22,362 nt of DNA from IMG/VR virus record IMGVR_UViG_3300020159_003234, positions 1 to 22,362 of that record. One strand, given 5' to 3'. Positions 7,911 through 13,771 of the stretch are shown here, piece by piece; position 1 is the first letter of the stretch, and each line of letters begins with the position of its first letter. A model generated the notes under the pieces. It was not told where the DNA came from. It saw only the letters and a program-made list of their open reading frames with translations, and ran no database searches. Source of the stretch: a virus. The translations under genes were made by a program, and so were the position numbers.

Positions 7911-10900
7911 TTATCTCATAATCCCAAGTGTTTCTTTGTGAGTACGAGTTCCTTTACTATGTTGTGCATTAAAAGATGGTGAGTTTGAACCTGATGATGG
8001 TTTTGATCCACTTCCTCTTCTTCCACTACCACCAGTACCAGCAACTATTGGTTTTGGTTTTGGTCTTGGTAAAGGTGTTATATTTGGTGTTCTTCTTCGT
8101 TGCGATGAAGATATGTTTGCGGCAGTATATCTTGGACTCATTGATGCCTTATATTTTTCAATATCTTCTTGTCTTCTAGTTAACTTGGGTTTGGGTTTGT
8201 TTCTATAATTCAAATCATTTTGAACATCTTTTAGATTTCCACCCATTTGTTTCATCATTCTTGCTTGAGCGTCAGGTGCCATACCTTGCTTTTGAAATCC
8301 TTCCAAAGAATTAACCATTGCTTCTTTGTGCTTTTGTCTCGCAAGTTTTGCATCATTGTCTTTATATGCACCTGGATTAATTGATCTACCTAGTCTTTCG
8401 AAAATATTTGATGTCCCTTGTCCTGGTTGAGCACCTTTCACATAAACAATTTTTCCATTCTTCAATGCTTTATGCCCAACAAATGGTCTTCCCTTATCAT
8501 CAGTCATAATTTGAGTTTTTGGTGCATCTTTAAATGATTGTTCTTTTAGTCCATAACCACCTTTAATTCCCCCTCCCTGATATGCACTAGAACCAATTCC
8601 TTCTAAAATTGCTCTTGCATTCTTTGATAATTTTTTAGAAGAACTTTCTTTTCCCATTCCAATAATAGAATCAAATACCCCACCAAATCCCTTTTGCCAC
8701 CGTTCCTCCCTTTCAATCACACCTTTCAATCTTTGTATGTAATTTTCTTTTTTATCTCCGGTTAATTTTTCACCTTCATCAATTTTATTTGCAATAATCA
8801 TTGCATTAACTTTATCAAATCCCCTTTCCATCAAATAATTTGCAAGCAGTTCTACACCTGCAGATTTAAGTCCTCCCACTAATGTTGACCCTCCAATACC
8901 ACGAAGACCTCCACCAATACGAGGACTATTAGGTTTCATAGTTCCAGATTGTCCTGCAAATCTTTGAAGTTCTGGAAAATTTTGCATTCCTGGTCCAGTT
9001 GCTCTAAGAGTTGCCCCCGGTCTGTATCTATTAAATGATGAATTTGAATTAATTTTTGGCGTAGATCTAGAAGCATCTAATTGACTTCTATCAAATACGG
9101 ATTGATCATTTATTCCCAATAATCTTTTTTCGACATCAGTCCAATTTCCAATTGGATTAGAATTAATCGGACTTCTAGAAAAATAGTTTTCAGGTAATGC
9201 ACTTGATTGTCCTCTTAAGAAATAACTTGGAGAAAGTTCTGATGCAAATGTAGGTATTTTTGGTTTTAATGTTGATGTTGGTGTATTTAGTTTTGGTGTT
9301 GGATTTGGTCTATTTAATTTTAGTGTTGGTTTTGGTGTATTTAATTTTGGAAGATTTTCTGCGTATCTTGGTGCAGTTTTTGCATCAAGGTCATATCGTT
9401 TTGATAAATCATCTAATCCCGATGCCGATCTGGAACTTTGAGTGAATGATTGAGGTCTTTTGATCGCATCCCTCATCTTATCTAATATTCCTTTTGCTCC
9501 GGGATTATCACCATCTATAGCACCACCCTGAAAAGCATCAAAATCTTTAGTTCCTATAATGTTATCAAATTTAGGATAACCATGAGTTTTAAATGACTTG
9601 TATATTTCATCTGCCGGAATTTTAAGAGTTCCAGAAAATCTATCAGCAAACTTACGCATAGAAGCATCACTTACCTGCCCAGGAGAATAATAAGGAACAT
9701 TCCCAACCAATCCACCACCAGTATGAGGAACACCAGAAATCATTTTTTCTGCCATATCTTTAAGAGGATTTTTAAATCCCTTAATTATTTGGCTGTCTAT
9801 ATTGGTTGATTCTATATCAGGCAGAGAATTATAGTATTTTGAAATTTCGGAAATTTGTTTATTAGTGAGTTTAGATATTAAATCTTTACCAAGTTTATAT
9901 TCATATGCTTTACGCAATTTAATTTCTTTTGGCGTTTCACCAATCAAACCACCACCAACAGCATAAGTCTTACCACCCATAATCTTGGGTTTATTAGTTC
10001 CTCCACCAGCAGCGTTCATTGATTCAAGAGTATCCACACCATACTTCTGTACGGCACCAGTGGACATCACAAATTCACCATCAGTAAGCATCGCAGGAAC
10101 TTTATCTACACCACTTTGACCACTTACAAATCCATTAAACATTTCTTGTGGTTTGCCGGATCCTAATGCAGCACCAGCAAGCATTCCCATAGGTCCAAAC
10201 ATTGAACCCATTCCTGCTCCCTTAAACATATTACCAAAGTTTGCAAATCCACCACCAGAAAATCCATAAGATTTAGTTTTTCCCGTTTCTAATAAAGAAA
10301 TTTGTTCGTCAATTTCAGATCCTTTTCCTTGAAGTTTTTCAAAAACATTTAAATTTGCTTTTTGTTGTTGAAGTGCTTTTATTTTATCTTCAGTACTTCC
10401 AGGTGCCTTCGTAGTTTTTCTTTCTTGTTCATTTACCGTACCAGGGAACATTGCTGGTATTGTTGCTCCTGCAGTAAAAAGAGCAATACCAGCCCCTAAA
10501 GGGGTTTTTATAAATTTTAAAAGTTGTGGTATTGCAACTTTTCCGATATGAAGGATAAACCTTCCAACCATACCAGTAGCACCACGAATAAATTTTCCAA
10601 AAGTTGTTCCAAATAAAACATAAGAACCAAGTAAAGCAGGCCACCAATCGCCTAAAAATCTTATAATTGCTTTTGCTTTTTCTTGATTTTTAGGATTAGC
10701 AAGCCAATCAAGTAATTTGATTACTATTCTACCAAGAATAACATTAGTAATAAAATTAACAATTCTATCCCATATTGATTGGAATGGTTTTGTAATTGCA
10801 GATAATGCTTTTTTAATTCCTTCAAATGGTTTTGATTCTAAATCAGTTTCTCTTTGACTTCTTCTTTTATTTTCAGCGTCTGTTCTCTGTCTGGTTGATT

Positions 10901-11408
10901 GTTCTCTATCAAAATTATTAATATTAGTTAAAGTTTCTAATATTGAATCAAGAATATCACTTATTCTTATTAATGGATCTACTTGCGAAGATTTATCAGG
11001 TGTTATATCTTTTACATTAACAGGTTCAACTCTAGGTGTATTAAAGAGTTTTTCTGTGGTGATTTTTCCAGATGGAGGTGCTTTTACGATTGTACTTGTT
11101 TTTGGTGGATCTTCGGGATTATTGGGTTCATTAGGACTAGGAGGAGGTGGTGAAGATACTTTAGTTTTTTTACTTTTTAATATTACAAATCTACCTTCTT
11201 TATTTCTAACTCTCTTAAACTCTTCTCTTAATAATATATCTTCTTCGGCAGGAATAAATGCCCCCACCATTCTTGAAGATGCTAATTTAATTTTTAATTT
11301 TTTAGCATAAATCTGATAATCCAGTTCCGTTCCAGTTTCTAACTTCAGTAACCTAAGAATTACCTCATCAATATTTTCTGTAGAAGTTTTTCCTGGATTA
11401 CTATCCAT
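7911..11408 (-). CDS. Giant tail protein, tape-measure candidate
   Basis: 1165 residues. The N-terminus (1-80) is a helical charged domain (NIDEVILRLLKLETG), followed by a Pro-rich linker (85-125) and a coiled-coil-like region (148-205). Residues 212-236 are an amphipathic/hydrophobic segment, 12 of 25 identical to residues 117-141 of the next gene's product, followed by further hydrophobic stretches to about 325. Residues 429-448 (SGQSGVDKVPAMLTDGEFVM) followed by AVQKYGVDTLESMN match a motif often found in tail tape-measure proteins. The rest is Gly/Pro/Ser-rich with a LNTPKPTLK-type repeat at 688-718 and basic C-terminal stretches. The gene lies directly after the gp26/gp51-like pair, the usual place of a tape-measure gene after its chaperones. 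Its ATG overlaps the end of the gp51-like gene by 8 bases (ATGGATAG). The length would suit a long tail, but the low-complexity sequence is unusual for a pure helical ruler. Confidence 0.7.
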   Translation of the reverse strand: MDSNPGKTSTENIDEVILRLLKLETGTELDYQIYAKKLKIKLASSRMVGAFIPAEEDILLREEFKRVRNKEGRFVILKSKKTKVSSPPPPSPNEPNNPEDPPKTSTIVKAPPSGKITTEKLFNTPRVEPVNVKDITPDKSSQVDPLIRISDILDSILETLTNINNFDREQSTRQRTDAENKRRSQRETDLESKPFEGIKKALSAITKPFQSIWDRIVNFITNVILGRIVIKLLDWLANPKNQEKAKAIIRFLGDWWPALLGSYVLFGTTFGKFIRGATGMVGRFILHIGKVAIPQLLKFIKTPLGAGIALFTAGATIPAMFPGTVNEQERKTTKAPGSTEDKIKALQQQKANLNVFEKLQGKGSEIDEQISLLETGKTKSYGFSGGGFANFGNMFKGAGMGSMFGPMGMLAGAALGSGKPQEMFNGFVSGQSGVDKVPAMLTDGEFVMSTGAVQKYGVDTLESMNAAGGGTNKPKIMGGKTYAVGGGLIGETPKEIKLRKAYEYKLGKDLISKLTNKQISEISKYYNSLPDIESTNIDSQIIKGFKNPLKDMAEKMISGVPHTGGGLVGNVPYYSPGQVSDASMRKFADRFSGTLKIPADEIYKSFKTHGYPKFDNIIGTKDFDAFQGGAIDGDNPGAKGILDKMRDAIKRPQSFTQSSRSASGLDDLSKRYDLDAKTAPRYAENLPKLNTPKPTLKLNRPNPTPKLNTPTSTLKPKIPTFASELSPSYFLRGQSSALPENYFSRSPINSNPIGNWTDVEKRLLGINDQSVFDRSQLDASRSTPKINSNSSFNRYRPGATLRATGPGMQNFPELQRFAGQSGTMKPNSPRIGGGLRGIGGSTLVGGLKSAGVELLANYLMERGFDKVNAMIIANKIDEGEKLTGDKKENYIQRLKGVIEREERWQKGFGGVFDSIIGMGKESSSKKLSKNARAILEGIGSSAYQGGGIKGGYGLKEQSFKDAPKTQIMTDDKGRPFVGHKALKNGKIVYVKGAQPGQGTSNIFERLGRSINPGAYKDNDAKLARQKHKEAMVNSLEGFQKQGMAPDAQARMMKQMGGNLKDVQNDLNYRNKPKPKLTRRQEDIEKYKASMSPRYTAANISSSQRRRTPNITPLPRPKPKPIVAGTGGSGRRGSGSKPSSGSNSPSFNAQHSKGTRTHKETLGIMR
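9255..9347 (-). repeat. Pro/Lys/Asn-rich imperfect repeat in the 1165-residue protein
   Basis: Residues about 688-718 contain three to four imperfect units of the form K-L-N-x-P-x-P-T-L-K (KLNTPKPTLK, KLNRPNPTPK, KLNTPTSTLK). The plus strand shows the matching T/G-rich direct repeats. It is probably an extended linker. Confidence 0.7.
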
Positions 11409-11571
11409 TACCCTGTAGTTTCTGTTTGGACTCTTCTTCTTCTATATGTTGCTTGAGAAGTTCAACATAAACATCTCTCTCCCAAGGTATCCAATTTTCA
11501 ATCTCTGTTAATGAATATTTATGGTACTGCATTAGTGAGAAATTTAATTTAAAATAACTCTCAAGATCCAT
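11401..11571 (-). CDS. gp51: gp51-like small protein, likely second part of a frameshifted tail assembly chaperone
   Basis: 56 residues from the ATG at 11571 (MDLESYFKLN). An in-frame ATG at 11580 gives 59. The 11571 ATG is preferred as a free start because AGGA lies 9 bases before it, while it directly touches the 11580 ATG. The protein has a helical N-terminus and IPWERDVYVELLKQHIEEEE, a Pro-Trp-Glu-Arg-x-x-Tyr pattern like that of the small second ORF of many phage tail assembly chaperones. In T4, gene 51 (hub assembly catalyst) follows gene 26, and the same order holds here. The reading frame stays open upstream across the end of gp26, and a slippery heptamer lies there, so the product may also be made as a gp26 fusion. 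Its 3' end overlaps the start of the tape-measure-like gene by 8 bases. Assignment to gp51 rests mainly on position. Confidence 0.65.
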   Translation of the reverse strand: MDLESYFKLNFSLMQYHKYSLTEIENWIPWERDVYVELLKQHIEEEESKQKLQGNG

Positions 11572-11582
11572 ATGAATCATTC

Positions 11583-12302
11583 CTAGGCGAAAAAACTTGA
11601 TAGACCCTCAAGAACTACTTCACTTTCAACTTCAGTATTTGGATTTTTTACTTTAATAGTATGAGATAACTTAGGCATAGTCTCAAAGAATTTTTCAATC
11701 TGTTTAAATTGAGAAGTATTCATTTGATCTAAGAAATCCATAAGTTCTTTCTTAGTTACATCAGCAGCTGCCCATACCTCATCTTCATTATAAATTTTAT
11801 CAACACAAGATGCAACAAGTTCAAATGATTGGTCAATTGCACTATTATTTGAAATATCAAAGTTATTCTTAATGAATTGTTCTAATGAAGGATATTTCAT
11901 TTCCATCATTAAAGTATCATCAAGTTTTATTCTATTTGTATGATCTTCGTTTGTTTGAACTTTAATATCATCAACATTAATTTTCACGGAAACACTGGTC
12001 TCTTCATCATCGGGGCAAATGATATTTACCTCAATTTCTTCTCCAACTGACTTGGCACGAATATTTAAAAACAAATATTCAATATCAAAGGTAGGAAGTG
12101 TTTCTACTTTAATTCCTTTAGTTTCAATGCAATTTTTAATGACTGTTTTGATCGCATTTGTAATCTGCTTAGTATCTTCTGATTCTAGTGCAATTACAAG
12201 AAGTTTTTCTTCTTTTACTAGAAACGGTCTAAACTTTATAGTTTGTTCAGTTGATGGCAACTCAAGTTCATAAGTTGGCGTGGCAATTCTGGGCAAAACC
12301 AT
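11583..12302 (-). CDS. gp26: gp26-like baseplate hub subunit (T4_baseplate family)
   Basis: 239 residues, close to T4 gp26 (208). It begins MVLPRIATPTYELELPST and has IKFRPFLVKEEKLLVIALES, a conserved signature of the gp26 family. Next come an Ile/Leu-rich helix, FDIEYLFLNIRAKSVGEEIE, a beta segment with acidic residues, and a helical C-terminus. In T4, gp26 is needed to assemble the central hub. Similar folds occur in phage tail assembly chaperones, which bind tape-measure proteins, and this gene lies just upstream of one with only the gp51-like ORF between. The last codons read AGT TTT TTC GCC TAG, so a T TTT TTC slippery heptamer sits two codons before the stop. A late promoter lies at 12333-12340. 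Confidence 0.85.
   Translation of the reverse strand: MVLPRIATPTYELELPSTEQTIKFRPFLVKEEKLLVIALESEDTKQITNAIKTVIKNCIETKGIKVETLPTFDIEYLFLNIRAKSVGEEIEVNIICPDDEETSVSVKINVDDIKVQTNEDHTNRIKLDDTLMMEMKYPSLEQFIKNNFDISNNSAIDQSFELVASCVDKIYNEDEVWAAADVTKKELMDFLDQMNTSQFKQIEKFFETMPKLSHTIKVKNPNTEVESEVVLEGLSSFFA
11589..11595 (-). other. Putative -1 programmed frameshift site (T TTT TTC)
   Basis: On the minus strand the gp26 reading frame ends AGT TTT TTC GCC TAG. The heptamer T TTT TTC fits the X XXY YYZ rule in the correct phase. A -1 slip continues as TTT TTT CGC CTA GGA ATG into the gp51-like frame, which is open. The product would be gp26 joined through Arg-Leu-Gly to the 59-codon ORF, about 300 residues. 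I see no strong stem-loop just downstream; only weak palindromes (CCTAGG, ATGATTCAT) are present. Confidence 0.55.
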
Positions 12303-12331
12303 TTTAAAATCTCACTATTATAATGTTTGAT

Positions 12332-13192
12332 TTATTTATAATCAATTTGAACCCTTAGATCAGTATCAATTCCCCTTGATCGTTGATAATTAGTTAACGG
12401 TCCGGAAGTAGTAATATAACCAGTAACTAAACATTTCCACAACTTAGAGTTTAATTGTTTAGAATAAGTTTCTCCAAGATTTTTTATATGACCAGTTTCA
12501 ACATTTTTCCTCCCAGATTTTCTCCCAATTTCTTGCTTTTCTTCTTTAGTAAATGCGTGTATTCCTGTTTTATTTTTATAGGCATTATTACCACTAGTTT
12601 TTCCACCCCTACTTCTTGCTTCATTTCTTTCACCTCCATCCATACCAAAAAGTCCCAATCCATTTTCAGAACACAATTTCCCATATTCTTTACCAAGTTT
12701 TTGTATATGACCAGTTTCAACATTTCTTTGTCCTAATCTTTTACCATTTTCTTTTCTTATTTCTGGAGAAAGTCCATATATTCCAATTCCCATTTTTTTT
12801 TGAGTTTCTCTACCCTTATTGCCATCTTTTATAATTTGCTCTCTTGTCCTTGAATGTATTCCTATCTTATTTTCAACTTGAGTTTTTGCTCCCTTTTTAC
12901 ACATTTCTGTTGAAACTATTCCACCGCAATTTTTATTTAAACAATATGGGTCATCAAGAAAAGGTTTAATTAACCTATTCTCCACTCTTCTACATTCTTC
13001 ATATCCTTCATTTGTATAATCAAATAACTCTAATATTTGTTTCTTTGGTGTATAAAGTTCCCAACACCATTTGTGAGTAACTGGAGATCCCATATAATAT
13101 TCATTATATTTCTTTTCTTTGTGACTACCATAATAATAATATGGAACTTCCTCAAAGGTAATCTTATATGTGTATATTCTTGAAGAATACAT
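12332..13192 (-). CDS. Free-standing GIY-YIG homing endonuclease with NUMOD3 repeats
   Basis: 286 residues. The N-terminal nuclease domain (about 5-95) has YTYKIT and YYYYGSHKE in place of GIY and YIG, then EYYMGSP, the likely catalytic Glu at E71 (RRVENRLIKPF), and DDPYCLNKNCGG. This pattern is common in phage GIY-YIG enzymes. After it come several NUMOD3-type DNA-binding repeats, recognised by GIH/GIYG followed by a helix and Gly-(K/R)-(K/R)-x-G (for example GIYGLSPEIRKENGKRLG and GIHAFTKEEKQEIGRKSG). NVETGHI occurs twice. The end resembles other phage endonucleases (TGYITTSGPL). Such enzymes cut a specific site in related phages lacking the gene, so that the gene is copied in by repair. 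It sits between gp54 and gp26, and its final codons contain the late promoter of gp26. It looks intact. Confidence 0.85.
   Translation of the reverse strand: MYSSRIYTYKITFEEVPYYYYGSHKEKKYNEYYMGSPVTHKWCWELYTPKKQILELFDYTNEGYEECRRVENRLIKPFLDDPYCLNKNCGGIVSTEMCKKGAKTQVENKIGIHSRTREQIIKDGNKGRETQKKMGIGIYGLSPEIRKENGKRLGQRNVETGHIQKLGKEYGKLCSENGLGLFGMDGGERNEARSRGGKTSGNNAYKNKTGIHAFTKEEKQEIGRKSGRKNVETGHIKNLGETYSKQLNSKLWKCLVTGYITTSGPLTNYQRSRGIDTDLRVQIDYK
12333..12340 (-). promoter_or_regulatory. T4-type late promoter of gp26
   Basis: Perfect TATAAATA on the minus strand, 31 bases before the gp26 ATG. It overlaps the last codons and stop of the homing endonuclease (GAT TAT AAA TAA), so the same bases serve as coding end and promoter. 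Confidence 0.75.
12485..12725 (-). repeat. Pair of 22-bp exact direct repeats inside the endonuclease gene
   Basis: The same 22 bases occur at 12485-12506 and 12704-12725. They encode the NVETGHI segment of two NUMOD3 repeat units (NVETGHIQKLGKEYGK and NVETGHIKNLGETYSK). Identity at DNA level beyond the protein suggests a fairly recent internal duplication or gene conversion. Confidence 0.8.
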
Positions 13193-13218
13193 AACTGCTC
13201 TTAAATTGACTGCATTAT

Positions 13219-13226
13219 TATTTATA
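13219..13226 (-). promoter_or_regulatory. T4-type late promoter, proximal to the endonuclease
   Basis: Perfect TATAAATA on the minus strand, 27 bases before the endonuclease ATG. Transcription would start about 20 bases before the ATG. It lies between the two arms of the long-range stem and just after the terminator hairpin. Confidence 0.7.
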
Positions 13227-13227
13227 C

Positions 13228-13249
13228 AAGAAAAGGTGCCGAAGCACCT
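13228..13249 (-). terminator. UUCG hairpin terminator upstream of the endonuclease
   Basis: On the minus strand AGGTGC-TTCG-GCACCT is followed by TTTCTTG: a six-pair stem, a very stable UUCG loop and a T-rich tail, the form of an intrinsic terminator. It would stop leftward transcripts entering from the gp54 side, or short RNAs from the box at 13288-13295. The proximal late promoter lies just after it. Confidence 0.65.
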
Positions 13250-13287
13250 CTTCTACCCGTAGAGATTGCAGTCAACTCAGGCATCTT

Positions 13288-13295
13288 TATTTATA
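13288..13295 (-). promoter_or_regulatory. Distal T4-type late promoter box
   Basis: Perfect TATAAATA on the minus strand, 96 bases before the endonuclease ATG. RNA from it would run only about 55 bases before the UUCG terminator and would carry the first arm of the long-range stem. It could make a short RNA or the structured leader of the endonuclease. Confidence 0.5.
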
Positions 13296-13328
13296 GTGCT
13301 TGTGCCAGTTTAAAAAGTGTCCCCGCAA

Positions 13329-13358
13329 TTGACAAATCAACTAAACACCTACTATAAT
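13329..13358 (+). promoter_or_regulatory. Consensus sigma70-type early promoter
   Basis: TTGACA at 13329-13334 and TATAAT at 13353-13358, separated by 18 bases: both hexamers perfect. It points at the small secreted-protein gene starting at 13388, with a predicted RNA start near 13365. Host-type promoters of this quality drive early genes in T4-like cyanophages, so this gene should be expressed early although its neighbours are late structural genes. Confidence 0.85.
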
Positions 13359-13387
13359 TACAGGGTAGTTAAAAATCTTTTCAAACT

Positions 13388-13717
13388 ATGTCTATTCTTA
13401 AAAATGTTGGTTTTGTCGTGGCGGGACTAATTGGAGCAACTGCAATTCCTTCAATTGCATCAACAGCAACAGAAACCGTTACTCTTACTTCGGGACAAAT
13501 TGAATTTATTCGCAAACTAGACCAAGCATCGGGAAAAACAAATTTTCGTGGACTTGCTGAAAATCCTGCGGCAATTCCAATGATTAAATCTGCTACTGTT
13601 GCTTGCGGAAACATTGATCTTCAAAAACAAGCAGTTTATGCTGCAGGAGGAAATCAAATTCAAGCAAAATATGCTTCGTACAATTTTGAAACTCTATTTT
13701 GTAACAACAAAATCTGA
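13388..13717 (+). CDS. Small secreted protein in an early, moron-like cassette
   Basis: 109 residues. The N-terminus (MSILKNVGFVVAGLIGATAI) is a typical signal peptide: a Lys, a hydrophobic core, then PSIAS before TATETV, giving a likely signal peptidase I cut near residue 25. The mature part, about 85 residues, is mostly helical or mixed, with FIRKLDQASG and two cysteines (VACGN, TLFCNN) that could form a disulfide in the periplasm. It has its own perfect early promoter and a strong terminator just after it, and it runs against the genes on both sides. I do not recognise the family. Export with early expression suggests action on the host envelope, for example superinfection exclusion or inhibition of a periplasmic enzyme, but that is inference. 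The Shine-Dalgarno is weak. Confidence 0.8.
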   Translation: MSILKNVGFVVAGLIGATAIPSIASTATETVTLTSGQIEFIRKLDQASGKTNFRGLAENPAAIPMIKSATVACGNIDLQKQAVYAAGGNQIQAKYASYNFETLFCNNKI

Positions 13718-13739
13718 TAATTAAATTTGAATAATATTG

Positions 13740-13770
13740 AAAGGAGAGATTAATCTCTCCTTTTTTTGTG
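13740..13770 (+). terminator. Strong intrinsic terminator after the secreted-protein gene
   Basis: A perfect 24-base palindrome (AAAGGAGAGATT followed by AATCTCTCCTTT, 13740-13763) runs straight into a T tract on the plus strand. It ends the early cassette. On the minus strand the T tract is short, so it would end gp54 transcripts less well. Confidence 0.85.
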
Positions 13771-13771
13771 T

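Larger units (their letters stand above)
13202..13279 (-). promoter_or_regulatory. Long-range RNA stem before the endonuclease start
   Basis: On the minus strand, arm TGAGTTGACTGCA (plus 13267-13279) can pair with TGCAGTCAATTTA (plus 13202-13214): 13 base pairs, two of them G-U. The second arm abuts the AAGAG Shine-Dalgarno of the endonuclease (ATG at 13192). The enclosed loop contains a small CTAC/GTAG hairpin, a terminator-type hairpin and an internal late promoter. RNA started at the internal promoter would lack the first arm. Confidence 0.5.

Noticed and set aside
11516-11523. CATAAATA on the minus strand inside the gp51-like gene
   Set aside because: It falls in codons (Tyr-His-Lys-Tyr) of a very AT-rich gene with no nearby gene start; the downstream ATG is over 100 bases away. 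Likely chance.
12455-12834. Overlapping open frames on both strands inside the endonuclease gene
   Set aside because: They are Phe/Ser- or Lys-rich frames produced by the low-complexity NUMOD3 coding sequence; the endonuclease frame has clear domain motifs.
13222-13284. 20-codon minus-strand ORF starting MPELTAISTG across the terminator hairpin
   Set aside because: Its ATG lies only three bases after the late box, so it would be at or before the RNA start, and it reads through a terminator stem. It is probably not translated.
13200-13330. Possible tRNA or tRNA-like gene in the gap before the secreted-protein gene
   Set aside because: Short hairpins are present, but I could not find a cloverleaf, T-arm consensus or CCA end on either strand.
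13381-13614. Open frame on the minus strand antisense to the secreted protein
   Set aside because: The plus-strand gene has a consensus promoter, a signal peptide and a terminator in the matching direction.
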